Source: Clostridiales bacterium (GTDB lineage Bacteria > Bacillota > Clostridia > Saccharofermentanales > Saccharofermentanaceae). From it: a stretch of 54,996 bases of DNA. Location: the NCBI GenBank assembly GCA_017617295.1, contig JAFZWN010000009.1:1-54996 (forward strand), written 5' to 3'. The notes below the pieces were generated by a model that searched no databases, had not been told where the DNA came from, and saw only the letters and a program-made list of their open reading frames with translations. The translations under genes and the position numbers were made by a program. Positions within the stretch are counted from its first letter, which is position 1. Every line of letters begins with the position of its first letter. Shown piece by piece: positions 44,136 to 52,137 of this stretch.

Positions 44136-44531
44136 TCAGATAAGATCGCTCAGCTTCTTACCATAGAAGAAGTCGTGGACCATCTTATCGTATTCCTCCC
44201 ACATGGGAAGAGTCTCACACGCTTTTCTTCGGGGACATTTGAATTTCTTGTCTGCGAGGCAGACAACGGAACTCATGGTCCCTTCCATGAGCTCGAGGAT
44301 CTCGCCGACAGGATATTTCTCCGGCTTTCTCGTGAGCTTGTAGCCGCCGCCCTTGCCGCTGGCTCCGACCAGGAGCCCTCCGCCGACCATCTCCTTGACT
44401 ATGATCTCAAGATACTTCTTGGATATCTCCTGACGCTCTGCAATGTCCTTAAGAGGGATATAGTTCCCGTCACTGTTCTGAGCTATGTCTATCATTACGC
44501 GAAGCGCGTATCTTCCCTTTGTGGATATCAT
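44136..44531 (-). CDS. Rrf2-family regulator with three Cys (IscR/CymR-like)
   Basis: This 131-residue protein starts MISTKGRYALRVMIDIA, typical of Rrf2, with a winged helix (about 25-60: ISKKYLEIIVKEMV, then GASGKGGGYKL). C91, C99 and C105 lie in the region where IscR binds a [2Fe-2S] cluster (spacing Cx7CxxxxxC). Known relatives are IscR (Fe-S sensing) and CymR (cysteine control). It is divergent from iscS-iscU, near mnmA, an arrangement like the cymR/iscR-iscS-mnmA clusters of other Firmicutes. Dyads in the shared promoter region recur at both downstream sulfur operons, so this protein is the best candidate for their common regulator. Ribosome binding site GGGAGGA. Confidence 0.92.
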   Translation of the reverse strand: MISTKGRYALRVMIDIAQNSDGNYIPLKDIAERQEISKKYLEIIVKEMVGGGLLVGASGKGGGYKLTRKPEKYPVGEILELMEGTMSSVVCLADKKFKCPRRKACETLPMWEEYDKMVHDFFYGKKLSDLI

Positions 44532-44563
44532 GAAAATGATCCTCCCGTGTCTATTTGGATACG

Positions 44564-44632
44564 CCTATTATACCGCAAGGTAATAGGGTAAATCAATCGC
44601 CTATTGACACGATAGGTAAATGGGTATAAAAT
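44564..44632. promoter_or_regulatory. Divergent Rrf2/iscS promoter region with two operator-like dyads
   Basis: For iscS: TTGACA (44604-44609), 17-nt spacer, TAAAAT (44627-44632). Box 2, CCTATTGACACGATAGGT (44600-44617), is a dyad covering the -35. Box 1 (44564-44587) starts CCTATTA and ends TAATAGG with an inner TACC/GGTA, and covers a minus-strand TATAAT that, with TTGATT 18 nt upstream, is the likely promoter of the Rrf2 gene. One regulator could therefore block both directions. Confidence 0.7.
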
Positions 44633-44665
44633 GCCACTAGCTGAAAAGAAAAGGAGACTACGATA

Positions 44666-45850
44666 TTGATATACGCAGATAACGCAGCAACCACTAAGAT
44701 GAGCGAGCTTGCTCTTAAGAGATTTGTTGAAGTCGCTTCGAACGAATTCGGCAACCCGTCGAGTCTGTACAGTATCGGTCAGAGCGCCAAGGATGTCCTT
44801 GAGAACGCCAGAGCTGATGTCGCTTCGGTAATAAATGCCGATCCCCGTGAGATCATATTTACATCCGGAGGATCTGAAGCGGATAACCAGGCGATAATAT
44901 CGGCCGCGAAGCTCGGAGAGAAGAACGGAAAGAAGCACATCATATCCACGGCTTTCGAGCATCACGCAGTGCTCCATACACTGGAGAAACTTAAAAAGGA
45001 AGGATTCGAGATAACGCTTCTTGATGTTCACAGTAACGGCATAGTAACGGCGGATGAAGTCGAAGCGGCGATCAAGGATGAGACATGCCTTGTAACGATA
45101 ATGTTTGCCAATAACGAGATCGGGACTATCCAGCCGATCAGAGAGATCGGCGCAGTCTGCAGAAAGCATAACGTGCTCTTCCATACCGACGCGGTTCAGG
45201 CGATAGGTCACCTCCCTATCGATGTACAGGAATATAACATCGACATGCTGTCATCTTCGGGTCACAAATTCCACGGTCCCAAGGGTACCGGTTTCCTGTA
45301 TGCGAAGAAGGGCATCAGGCTCACTAACCTCATCGAGGGCGGTGCGCAGGAGAAGGGCAAGAGAGCCGGAACGGAGAATGTTCCCGGAATAGCTGCGATG
45401 GCAGAGGCTCTTAAGGCGGCTGTCGCCAATATCCCGCAGCACAACGATTCCCTCAGGGCAAAGAGGGACAGGCTCATCGAAGGCCTTCTTCAGATCCCCC
45501 ATTCGGCTCTTAACGGAGACCGCGATTCCCGTCTTCCGGGTAATGTCAACTTCTGCTTTGAGGGGATCGAGGGGGAATCGCTCCTGCTGCTTTTGGATGA
45601 CAAGGGAATATCGGCTTCTTCGGGAAGCGCATGTACTTCCGGTTCTCTCGATCCCAGCCACGTTCTTCTGGCGATCGGAAGAGTACACGATGTCGCTCAC
45701 GGGTCGCTTAGGCTGTCGATCGAAGACGACATTACCAATGAAGATATCGAATATATCATCAGGTCGGTCCGGGAAGTAGTCGAATATTTAAGAGGTTTTT
45801 CTCCTATCTGGAGAGACCTTGTCGCAGGAAAGAAACAGTTCATATTGTAA
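44666..45850 (+). CDS. iscS: Cysteine desulfurase (NifS/IscS family)
   Basis: This 394-residue PLP enzyme converts cysteine to alanine and passes the sulfane to IscU or MnmA. PLP-binding K201 lies in SSSGHKFHGPKG, and the catalytic C323 in SASSGSACTSGSLDPSH. The early YADNAATT motif and EFGNPSS are standard for the family. The start is TTG 44666, with AAGGAGA 9 nt upstream; no ATG is available before residue 11. It is the first gene of an iscS-iscU pair under an Rrf2-type operator. Confidence 0.95.
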   Translation: MIYADNAATTKMSELALKRFVEVASNEFGNPSSLYSIGQSAKDVLENARADVASVINADPREIIFTSGGSEADNQAIISAAKLGEKNGKKHIISTAFEHHAVLHTLEKLKKEGFEITLLDVHSNGIVTADEVEAAIKDETCLVTIMFANNEIGTIQPIREIGAVCRKHNVLFHTDAVQAIGHLPIDVQEYNIDMLSSSGHKFHGPKGTGFLYAKKGIRLTNLIEGGAQEKGKRAGTENVPGIAAMAEALKAAVANIPQHNDSLRAKRDRLIEGLLQIPHSALNGDRDSRLPGNVNFCFEGIEGESLLLLLDDKGISASSGSACTSGSLDPSHVLLAIGRVHDVAHGSLRLSIEDDITNEDIEYIIRSVREVVEYLRGFSPIWRDLVAGKKQFIL

Positions 45851-45866
45851 TAACGGAGGGAATACC

Positions 45867-46256
45867 ATGGCATTATACAGCGAAAAGGTAATGGATCATT
45901 TCAGAAACCCGAGAAATGTCGGGGTGATCGAAGATGCAGACGGAGTCGGTGAGGTAGGTAACGCCAAGTGCGGCGACATCATGAAGATGTACCTGAAGAT
46001 AGATAACGATATCATAACGGACGTCAAGTTCGAGACTTTCGGATGCGGCAGCGCGATCGCATCCAGTTCGATGGCAACGGAACTCATAAAGGGCAGACCC
46101 GTGGATGAGGCTTTGCAGCTGACAAACAAGGCAGTTGCAGAAGCTCTTGACGGTCTGCCTGACTATAAGATGCACTGTTCCGTTCTTGCCGAGGAAGCAA
46201 TCAAGAACGCACTGGATGATTATCATTCAAAGAAGGATCTTAAGACGGAAGGATGA
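45867..46256 (+). CDS. iscU: Fe-S cluster assembly scaffold IscU/NifU N-terminal type
   Basis: This 129-residue protein has three cluster-ligand cysteines, C35 (GNAKCGDIMK, with the adjacent D37), C60 (FGCGSAIASSS) and C104 (KMHCSVLAEEA). The LPPVK chaperone-recognition motif of proteobacterial IscU is replaced, as expected for the Firmicute/NifU-like form. ATG 45867 is chosen for ACGGAGGG upstream; the longer frame starts inside iscS. It follows iscS by 16 bp. The 3' end overlaps convergent mnmA by 17 bp. Confidence 0.94.
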   Translation: MALYSEKVMDHFRNPRNVGVIEDADGVGEVGNAKCGDIMKMYLKIDNDIITDVKFETFGCGSAIASSSMATELIKGRPVDEALQLTNKAVAEALDGLPDYKMHCSVLAEEAIKNALDDYHSKKDLKTEG

Positions 46257-47304
46257 CTCCTCCACCGATCACGCATCCAGAGTCATCGTAAAAGACTGCC
46301 GACTGACCGGGTGCAGGCGATCTGACAGGCTTTGAGAATTCTATAAGCAGATCATCGTGATCCGTTACCGTGACTATAGCAGGAACTGCTTCGTGCCGGT
46401 AGCGGATCTTTACGTTGGCGGTAAAACTATCACCTTTTGAAGGTTCGCTTATGCTCATGAAATTCGTATCGCCGCATCTGATCGAACATGTATATATCTC
46501 ATCTTCGGAACAGAGGACGACTTCATTACGGAATGCGTCGATCTTCTTTACATATGCGGGATACCCGAGCGCGATGCCGAGACCTTTTCTCTGCCCGACG
46601 GTGTAATTGATTATGCCGTTATGTGTTCCGAGGATATTACCGTATATATCGACAAAATTACCTGCTGCCGGATCAGCCCCGCCGGTATGTTCCTTTATAT
46701 AATCGGCGTAGTTGCCGTCAGTGACAAAGCATATCTCCTGAGAGTCCTTCTTTTCCGCTATATGTAAGCCTGCTTTATGAGCAATATCTCTGACCGTCTC
46801 CTTATCCAGGTCCCCAAGAGGCATGAGAGTCCTCTTAAGCTGCTCCTGCGAGAGCTTATAGAGCATGTAGGTCTGATCCTTTTCACGGTGCTTCGCGGAT
46901 CTCACTGTGTATCTTCCGTTTTCCAGAGCTATGACCGAAGCGTAGTGACCGGTGGCCACATACCGCGCTCCCGTTATGTCAGCCCAGTTGATCATGCGGT
47001 CCCATTTGACATATCGGTTGCAGTTGATGCACGGATTCGGGGTGATGCCGTTCCTGTAACTCTCGATAAAAGGATCCGTAACGGTATTCTTGAAATCAGA
47101 TACAGCATTGACAACATTATAGGGGATATCAAGAGCCTTACAGACGAGCCTCGCATCGTCGATCTCGCAGCAGCGGCTGTCTCCGGATTTAGAATCCCAT
47201 GTCCTGACCGTCAGACCGATAACGTCGTATCCCTGTTCTTTCAAAAGATATGCGGCGACTGCGCTGTCCACTCCGCCGGACATTCCCACTACTGCCTTTT
47301 CCAA
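46240..47304 (-). CDS. mnmA: tRNA-specific 2-thiouridylase
   Basis: This 354-residue protein makes s2U34 of tRNA-Lys/Glu/Gln using sulfur relayed from a cysteine desulfurase. PP-loop: GMSGGVDSAVAAYLL. Catalytic cysteines: C95 (NPCINCNRYVKW) and C192 (KDSQEICFV). The C-terminal beta-barrel has YTVGQRKGLGIA. The start is TTG 47304 with AAAAGGAG upstream. IscS encoded next door is the likely sulfur donor, although the genes are convergent and not co-transcribed. Confidence 0.95.
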   Translation of the reverse strand: MEKAVVGMSGGVDSAVAAYLLKEQGYDVIGLTVRTWDSKSGDSRCCEIDDARLVCKALDIPYNVVNAVSDFKNTVTDPFIESYRNGITPNPCINCNRYVKWDRMINWADITGARYVATGHYASVIALENGRYTVRSAKHREKDQTYMLYKLSQEQLKRTLMPLGDLDKETVRDIAHKAGLHIAEKKDSQEICFVTDGNYADYIKEHTGGADPAAGNFVDIYGNILGTHNGIINYTVGQRKGLGIALGYPAYVKKIDAFRNEVVLCSEDEIYTCSIRCGDTNFMSISEPSKGDSFTANVKIRYRHEAVPAIVTVTDHDDLLIEFSKPVRSPAPGQSAVFYDDSGCVIGGGVILPS

Positions 47305-47331
47305 ACTCCTGCTCCTTTTATCTTACATCTT

Positions 47332-47361
47332 AAAGACCGCCTGCTTCTGCAGACGGCCTTT
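47332..47361 (-). terminator. Stem-loop ending the metQ operon
   Basis: A 12-pair stem with two mismatches (AAAG.CCG.CTGC with GCAG.CGG.CTTT) around TTCT lies between mnmA and the AhpD-like gene. T-rich flanks exist on both strands, so it may act for the minus-strand operon that ends at 47387. Confidence 0.5.
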
Positions 47362-47386
47362 CTGTTGGCTTATGTTAGATTATATA

Positions 47387-47941
47387 TTATTTTATGTTTT
47401 CTCTCCACGTGGCGGGCTTAAACTCGTTTATGATGGGCAGAAGTCTGGAATCGACATCGATCTTAAGGACTGAGTTGAAGTTGTTCGTGGCGATCATCTG
47501 TCCGGCAAAACCTACGATGACAACGATCTCGTTATCGCTGAAGAATGACTTCAGTCTGTCGAAAAGCTCATCGGATACCGCAGTAGGATTCTTGACTATC
47601 GCCTGAGCAAGCTCTGTAAGCACCAGCTCCTTCTCATCATACTGAAGGTTAGAGGGATCCAGTCCCAATCCCTTTACGTCACTGATGAAGAAAAGGGAGC
47701 AAAGCTGGCATGAGTTGGTCGTGGATATCGCGTGTGCATAAAGGATCGCGTCCTTTTCGCCTATGACCTCAACGAGTCTGTTCCATGAAGTATACCAGCC
47801 CATGTATGCATCGTATGTGGCTGCATCGTTAAGAAGGCCTTTCTTCATGTTGGTTACCGCATTTCTGCCGGCGAGCTCATCGTAACGCTCTTTCTCGGCA
47901 CCTGTTGCTTCGTTCTGTTCCAAAAGTTTTATTCTTGCCAT
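47387..47941 (-). CDS. Carboxymuconolactone-decarboxylase/AhpD-like protein
   Basis: This 184-residue, mostly helical protein has the AhpD-like redox motif C78-x2-C81 in TTNSCQLCSLFF, close to the family's ExxCxxC...H pattern. The upstream YAHAIST may supply the acidic or His neighbour. AhpD-type proteins are thiol peroxidase reductases; other members have no known activity. It is 17 bp downstream of the alcohol dehydrogenase gene and part of the metQ operon. The sulfur context fits a thiol-redox role, which is inference. Confidence 0.8.
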   Translation of the reverse strand: MARIKLLEQNEATGAEKERYDELAGRNAVTNMKKGLLNDAATYDAYMGWYTSWNRLVEVIGEKDAILYAHAISTTNSCQLCSLFFISDVKGLGLDPSNLQYDEKELVLTELAQAIVKNPTAVSDELFDRLKSFFSDNEIVVIVGFAGQMIATNNFNSVLKIDVDSRLLPIINEFKPATWRENIK

Positions 47942-47958
47942 TTTTGATTTTCTCCTTT

Positions 47959-49119
47959 TCAGATAGCGAGTTTCAGTATTTCCCGGATGCTTTCTTCATC
48001 CAGAGGTTCGTAGTGACCTACCTTGCCGTTACGGGTGGCTCTTTTTGCCATGATCTCAAAGTCTTTGTCATCGATACCGAGTTCGGTAAGTGTCGTTTTT
48101 ACGCCGAGGAAACGGAAAAATGATTCCAGTCTGTCGGCGAGGATCAGGGCCCGTTCGGATTCGTCATGATCATACGGGTCGGCCCCGAAGACCCTTGTTG
48201 CCAGAAGTGCGGGACGCCACGGCTTTTTGTCTGCCACATATCTTACCCAGGCGGTGAAGACAACAGCCATGCCTTCGCCGTGGGTGATATTGTACTGAGC
48301 CGAGAGCTCGTGTTCTATCCGGTGGGAACCCCAGTCGGCGATCCTTCCGGCGTCAAGGAAATTGTTGTGAGCCACACTTGCGAGCCACTGAAGTTCCCCT
48401 CTTGCGTTGACGTCCTTCGGATCTCTGGTGAGCCTTTCGCCGTTTAGAAGAAGAGCTCTTATAGCGCCCTCGATAAGGTAATCGGTGGTGTCGGAATCTC
48501 TCGTGTCGGAGAAGTATCTTTCCAGCAGATGAGCCAGAACATCGGCTATTCCGACGGCAGTCTGATAGGAGGGGAGACCGACCGTAAACTCGGGGTTCAT
48601 TATCGCGAACTTCGGTATTATGCGGTTATCCTCAAAACCGAGCTTCCATTCACCGTTACTGATGATCGCGCAGTTTGATGTCTCGGATCCGCTTGAAGCT
48701 GTTGTCGCGATAACTCCTATCGGAAGAACATTTTCGGGCGTTATTCCCTTGTCGAAAAAGTCCCACACATCCCCTTCGTAGGGGATGCCCAGAGCGACTG
48801 CCTTGGCTGTGTCGATCGAGCTTCCGCCGCCCACCGCGAGTACAAAATCCACATCGTTTCTCTTTCCGGAAGCGATCAGTTCTCTTACGAGTTCCACGTT
48901 GGGATTGGGAACGACATTTCCGTTTTCAGTGAATCTGATCCCGAGTTCGGATGCTGCATTCTCGATGACTGAATATATCCCCAGTTCTTTTATGAACTCT
49001 CCGCTGTATATCAGGAGGAGCGAGTGGACACCGTAGCTTTTGAGAAGATCTTTGATCTTCGTTTCGCTTCCCTGCCCGAAGATGATCCTGGCGGGATTAT
49101 AGTACTCAAAACCTATCAT
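47959..49119 (-). CDS. Iron-type alcohol dehydrogenase (BdhA/YqhD-like)
   Basis: This 386-residue group III dehydrogenase has VLAVGGGSSIDTAKA for NAD(P) binding and metal ligands in GIADVLAHLLERYF (Asp, His) and NITHGEGMAVV (His). It reduces aldehydes, with NAD(P)H. It sits between metQ and an AhpD-like gene, 20 bp after metQ, so it shares the cysteine-controlled leader. A role in removing reactive aldehydes or short-chain ketones is possible, but the substrate is unknown. Confidence 0.93.
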   Translation of the reverse strand: MIGFEYYNPARIIFGQGSETKIKDLLKSYGVHSLLLIYSGEFIKELGIYSVIENAASELGIRFTENGNVVPNPNVELVRELIASGKRNDVDFVLAVGGGSSIDTAKAVALGIPYEGDVWDFFDKGITPENVLPIGVIATTASSGSETSNCAIISNGEWKLGFEDNRIIPKFAIMNPEFTVGLPSYQTAVGIADVLAHLLERYFSDTRDSDTTDYLIEGAIRALLLNGERLTRDPKDVNARGELQWLASVAHNNFLDAGRIADWGSHRIEHELSAQYNITHGEGMAVVFTAWVRYVADKKPWRPALLATRVFGADPYDHDESERALILADRLESFFRFLGVKTTLTELGIDDKDFEIMAKRATRNGKVGHYEPLDEESIREILKLAI

Positions 49120-49139
49120 GATCTTTTCTCCTGATACTG

Positions 49140-49985
49140 TCAGTTAAGAGGTACTACGGCACCGTCATATGTGTTGTTGATATAATCGCTTATTGCCTGG
49201 CTCTGAAGTACTTCTACAAGAGCGAGAAGAGCTTCGTCATTTGCCTTGTCGGGAGTGGTGGCGATTATGTTTCCATATGTCTGTGCAGCGAGTCCGTCAT
49301 TTGCTTCCACGGCGAGAGCCTGGCTGACGTGAAGACCGCCCTCTATCGCATAGTTACCGTTGATAACGGCGACGTCAACATCGGGAAGAGCCGCCACGAG
49401 CTGTTCGGGTGCCAGCTCTCTGAACTGGATGTTCTTGGGGTTATCGATGATATCTTCTACCGTCGCGTTGATGCCTGCATCATCCGAAAGAGTGAGAAGT
49501 CCTTCCTGTGCGAGAAGGAGAAGTGCTCTTGCCTCGTTTGTTACATTGTTGGGTACTGCTACCGTCGCACCGTCGGGAAGTTCAGAGAGATCAGTTACTC
49601 GGCCTGCATAGATGCCGAAGGGTTCATAGTGGATGGCGCCGATCGATACGAGGTCTGATCCGTTCTCAAGATTGTACTGATCGAGATAAGGAACATGCTG
49701 GAAGTAGTTGGCGTCAAGGCTGCCTTCGATAACTCCGGTGTTGGGTGTGATCGAATCTTCAAGCTGTACGATCTCAAGTGTGATTCCCTGATCCGCCAGG
49801 ATTGGCTTTGCCTGCTCAAGGATCTCGGAGTGGGGAGTGATGTTTGCTCCGACTCTGATGACCACATTCTGATCTGCTGATACGTCATTGGCGGGAGATA
49901 CATCGTTATTGTTTGATGCGGAGCATCCTGCGAATGAGAATAAAAGTGCTGCTGATACGATTGTTGTTAAGATCTTCTTTTTCAT
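49140..49985 (-). CDS. metQ: D/L-methionine-binding lipoprotein MetQ (NlpA family)
   Basis: This 281-residue protein has a lipoprotein signal (MKKKILTTIVSAALLFSFAGC) and an NlpA/MetQ body: RVGANITPHSEILEQAKPIL, YFQHVPYLDQYN, and VPNNVTNEARALLLLAQEG. It delivers methionine to MetNI, encoded 480 bp upstream in a separate transcript. It has its own promoter, operator and leader peptide, so the binding protein can be made in excess over the membrane complex. Ribosome binding site AGAGGAA. The alcohol dehydrogenase and AhpD-like genes follow. Confidence 0.95.
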   Translation of the reverse strand: MKKKILTTIVSAALLFSFAGCSASNNNDVSPANDVSADQNVVIRVGANITPHSEILEQAKPILADQGITLEIVQLEDSITPNTGVIEGSLDANYFQHVPYLDQYNLENGSDLVSIGAIHYEPFGIYAGRVTDLSELPDGATVAVPNNVTNEARALLLLAQEGLLTLSDDAGINATVEDIIDNPKNIQFRELAPEQLVAALPDVDVAVINGNYAIEGGLHVSQALAVEANDGLAAQTYGNIIATTPDKANDEALLALVEVLQSQAISDYINNTYDGAVVPLN

Positions 49986-50047
49986 TTTTTTGTTCCTCTT
50001 TTCTTTTGTTTTGTTTTTCCGATTTCTTTTTTCTCTTTTAACTCCAT

Positions 50048-50076
50048 AAAAAAGGGAGTCCTTATCAGTGACTCCC
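50048..50076 (-). terminator. Attenuator terminator in the metQ leader
   Basis: On the minus strand GGGAGTC (50076-50070), an 9-nt loop, GACTCCC (50060-50054) and TTTTTT (50053-50048). It precedes the metQ ATG by 62 nt. The GGGAG arm belongs to ATGCCCGGGAG (50082-50072), which can pair instead with CTCCCGGGCAT (50175-50165) in the leader ORF, 11 uninterrupted Watson-Crick pairs. The two structures exclude each other. Confidence 0.88.
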
Positions 50077-50105
50077 GGGCATATGGCTTACAATGTGATC
50101 AAGTG

Positions 50106-50234
50106 TCAACATCGTTCATTTTCGAGACAAACATTCAGACGGTCTGATGCCTCGGCCAACATAAATGCCCGGGAGAAAAGCATTCGACAACAACACATGT
50201 TATGAACCAATGCATGAGTCTTTCTGCTTAACAT
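50106..50234 (-). CDS. Cysteine-rich leader peptide of the metQ operon (42 aa)
   Basis: The ATG at 50234 has a perfect AAGGAGG ribosome binding site 7 nt upstream and follows the promoter by about 55 nt. The 42-residue product contains HNMCCCRML (three consecutive TGT codons, 50195-50187), one more Cys, and ends in Arg-Cys directly before the stop. An 11-nt segment starting 11 nt after the Cys run is the antiterminator arm. The peptide probably has no function beyond its translation: ribosomes would stall at the Cys codons when charged tRNA-Cys is scarce. A paralogous leader lies at 54300-54422. The architecture is that of a leader-peptide attenuator. Confidence 0.85.
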   Translation of the reverse strand: MLSRKTHALVHNMCCCRMLFSRAFMLAEASDRLNVCLENERC

Positions 50235-50288
50235 CTTTACGCCTCCTTTTTGTTGATTTTTGTGTTCTCTGTTCGATTGAACAAGTGA

Positions 50289-50324
50289 ATGATAACATTT
50301 GATACCTACTATGTCAATAGGTAT
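50289..50324 (-). promoter_or_regulatory. metQ operon promoter with Rrf2-type operator
   Basis: On the minus strand TTGACA (50317-50312), 17-nt spacer, TATCAT (50294-50289). The 19-bp dyad ACCTATTGACATAGTAGGT (50322-50304) covers the -35; its outer arms extend to ATACCTA/TAGGTAT, 7 bp perfect. The same 19 bases occur at 54488-54470. Confidence 0.85.
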
Positions 50325-50436
50325 TATAGGAATTGCTGGAAATTTTTTGAAAAGCCCGGTGATATTACCCCGGCCGATGGATAATAGGCAAGTTTTTCAA
50401 ATATCCGGAAAAATGCTTATCGGCGTAATACGCGAA

Positions 50437-50464
50437 TAAAAAACGGAGACCCAAGCCTCCGTTT
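50437..50464 (-). terminator. Intrinsic terminator after metI
   Basis: On the minus strand AAACGGAG (50464-50457) pairs with CTCCGTTT (50448-50441), followed by further T. It starts 5 nt after the metI stop and closes the transsulfuration/methionine-uptake operon. Between it and the metQ promoter I see only short, unexplained dyads. Confidence 0.9.
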
Positions 50465-50468
50465 GATG

Positions 50469-51122
50469 TCATATCTTTCTTGTTCTCTTTGCGATCAGTC
50501 CGCCGGACTCCTGGATGATCATTACCAGTATCACGAGAAGCGCGACCGTTGTCCATAAAACGTCCTTCTGATATCTGTAGTAGCCGTACTGCAGCGCGAT
50601 CGCTCCCAGTCCCCCTCCGCCGATGACTCCGGCCATAGCAGAGTAGCCGAGTACAGTCGCCACATTGATCGCTGCCCCGTGAAGAAGCGAAGGCGTCGCT
50701 TCGGGGAGGATAAAATGTACGATGATATAGAGGGGAGATGCTCCCATCGATTCAGCCGCTTCGATTATCCCGGGCTGCACTTCTTCGAGGGATGATTCCA
50801 CCATCCTCGCCACTATCGGTATAGTTCCGACCGTAAGAGGAACTATCGATGCCACCGTTCCGATCGACGATCCGGTTACGAATCTCGTGAAAGGAATAAG
50901 AAGCACCAGAAGTATCAGGAACGGCAGAGACCTCATTATGTTGATGAGCGTTCCCAGGAGCACATTGACGGGCCTGTTGGCAAGAAGCCTTCCGCCTGAT
51001 GTCGAGTAAAGGATGACCCCAAGCGGCAGTCCGATGATGTATGCGATCAGCGATGAAAAGAATGTCATGATCAGTGTCTCTATGACACCGTTCTTTATTG
51101 CTTCGATTATATATTCACTCAT
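50469..51122 (-). CDS. metI: Methionine ABC transporter permease MetI
   Basis: This 217-residue protein has about five membrane segments and a permease loop EVQPGIIEAAESMGASPLYI. N-terminal NGVIETLIMTFFSSLIAYIIGLP-type sequence is usual for MetI. The start follows metN by 0 nt with GGAGGTGA upstream. Last gene of the operon. Together with MetN and MetQ it imports methionine, the precursor used by the two transsulfuration-type enzymes encoded ahead. Confidence 0.95.
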   Translation of the reverse strand: MSEYIIEAIKNGVIETLIMTFFSSLIAYIIGLPLGVILYSTSGGRLLANRPVNVLLGTLINIMRSLPFLILLVLLIPFTRFVTGSSIGTVASIVPLTVGTIPIVARMVESSLEEVQPGIIEAAESMGASPLYIIVHFILPEATPSLLHGAAINVATVLGYSAMAGVIGGGGLGAIALQYGYYRYQKDVLWTTVALLVILVMIIQESGGLIAKRTRKI

Positions 51123-52121
51123 TTAGTTCACCTCCGATACGGATAATCCGTTCTTGACGAAAAAGTCTATGATGATATCCTGATCCGCTGCCGATTCAGG
51201 AAGCTCGAGCACCATCTGACCGTAGCCGATGCCGCCGACGCTCCTGGTATTGGCGCTCAGGATATTTACCTTCTTTCCGGTCTGCTCGACCATGTCAGCG
51301 ATAAACGGTCTTTCTGATGCCAGACCGTCGAAGACGATCCTTATAAGATTACGTGACGGATCCGACGCCTCGAAGGGATTGCTCGGGAAAACGAGCTTTT
51401 TGGCGGCGGCTGACTTCGGATTACGGAAGACTTCCCTGACTTCGCCGATCTCCGCGAGATTGCCTTCGTCGATAATGGCCACGCGGTCGCAGATCTTTTC
51501 GACGACGCTCATCTCGTGAGTGATTATCACTATGGTTAGTTTACGTTCCTCATTGATCTTTTTGAGAAGGTCCAGGATCTCTCCGGTTATCTTCGGATCG
51601 AGGGCACTCGTCGCCTCGTCGCAGAGAAGGACTTTGGGATCGGATGCCAGGGCCCGGGCTATGGCGACACGCTGGCGCTGACCGCCCGAAAGCCTGGCAG
51701 GGTAGACGTTCTGCTTATCGGTCAGTCCGACGATCTCGAGCATCTCGAGAGCTTTTTTGTATCTTTGGGCTTTCGGGATTCCCGCGATACGAAGAGGCTG
51801 CTCGACATTCTGGATGACAGTTCTCTGACCGAGGAGATTGAAGCTCTGAAAGATCATCGAGATAGAGTGTCTGACTTTACGGAGTTCTCTCTGCGATAAC
51901 AAAGCCAGATCCTTGTCATAAAATCTGACGGTTCCGCCCGTGACGTCCTCGAGACGGTTAAGGGTTCGAACGAGCGTTGATTTGCCTGCGCCGCTCATTC
52001 CTATTATCCCGAAGATCTCGCCTTCGCTTATACTGAGCGACACGTCCCTAAGAGCCGTGAATTCCTTTCCCTCGTTTCTGTAAACCTTTGATACATTCTG
52101 TAAATCGTAAACATTAGCCAT
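51123..52121 (-). CDS. metN: Methionine ABC transporter ATPase MetN with NIL domain
   Basis: This 332-residue protein has Walker A GMSGAGKSTLVRTL, signature LSGGQRQRVAIARAL, Walker B VLLCDEATSALDP, and an H-loop VIITHEMSVV. The C-terminal 80 residues are the NIL/ACT-like domain that binds methionine and inhibits transport (trans-inhibition), so uptake is also feedback controlled. It lies 16 bp after the cysteine-synthase-like gene. Confidence 0.95.
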   Translation of the reverse strand: MANVYDLQNVSKVYRNEGKEFTALRDVSLSISEGEIFGIIGMSGAGKSTLVRTLNRLEDVTGGTVRFYDKDLALLSQRELRKVRHSISMIFQSFNLLGQRTVIQNVEQPLRIAGIPKAQRYKKALEMLEIVGLTDKQNVYPARLSGGQRQRVAIARALASDPKVLLCDEATSALDPKITGEILDLLKKINEERKLTIVIITHEMSVVEKICDRVAIIDEGNLAEIGEVREVFRNPKSAAAKKLVFPSNPFEASDPSRNLIRIVFDGLASERPFIADMVEQTGKKVNILSANTRSVGGIGYGQMVLELPESAADQDIIIDFFVKNGLSVSEVN

Positions 52122-52137
52122 TTCTTTTTTTCCTTTA

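Noticed and set aside
49986..50324. T-box or SAM riboswitch in the metQ leader
   Set aside because: No T-box consensus (TGGNACCGCG), no specifier-loop arrangement and no S-box core blocks are present on the minus strand; the Cys-rich ORF and terminator explain the leader better. The same holds for 54216-54470.
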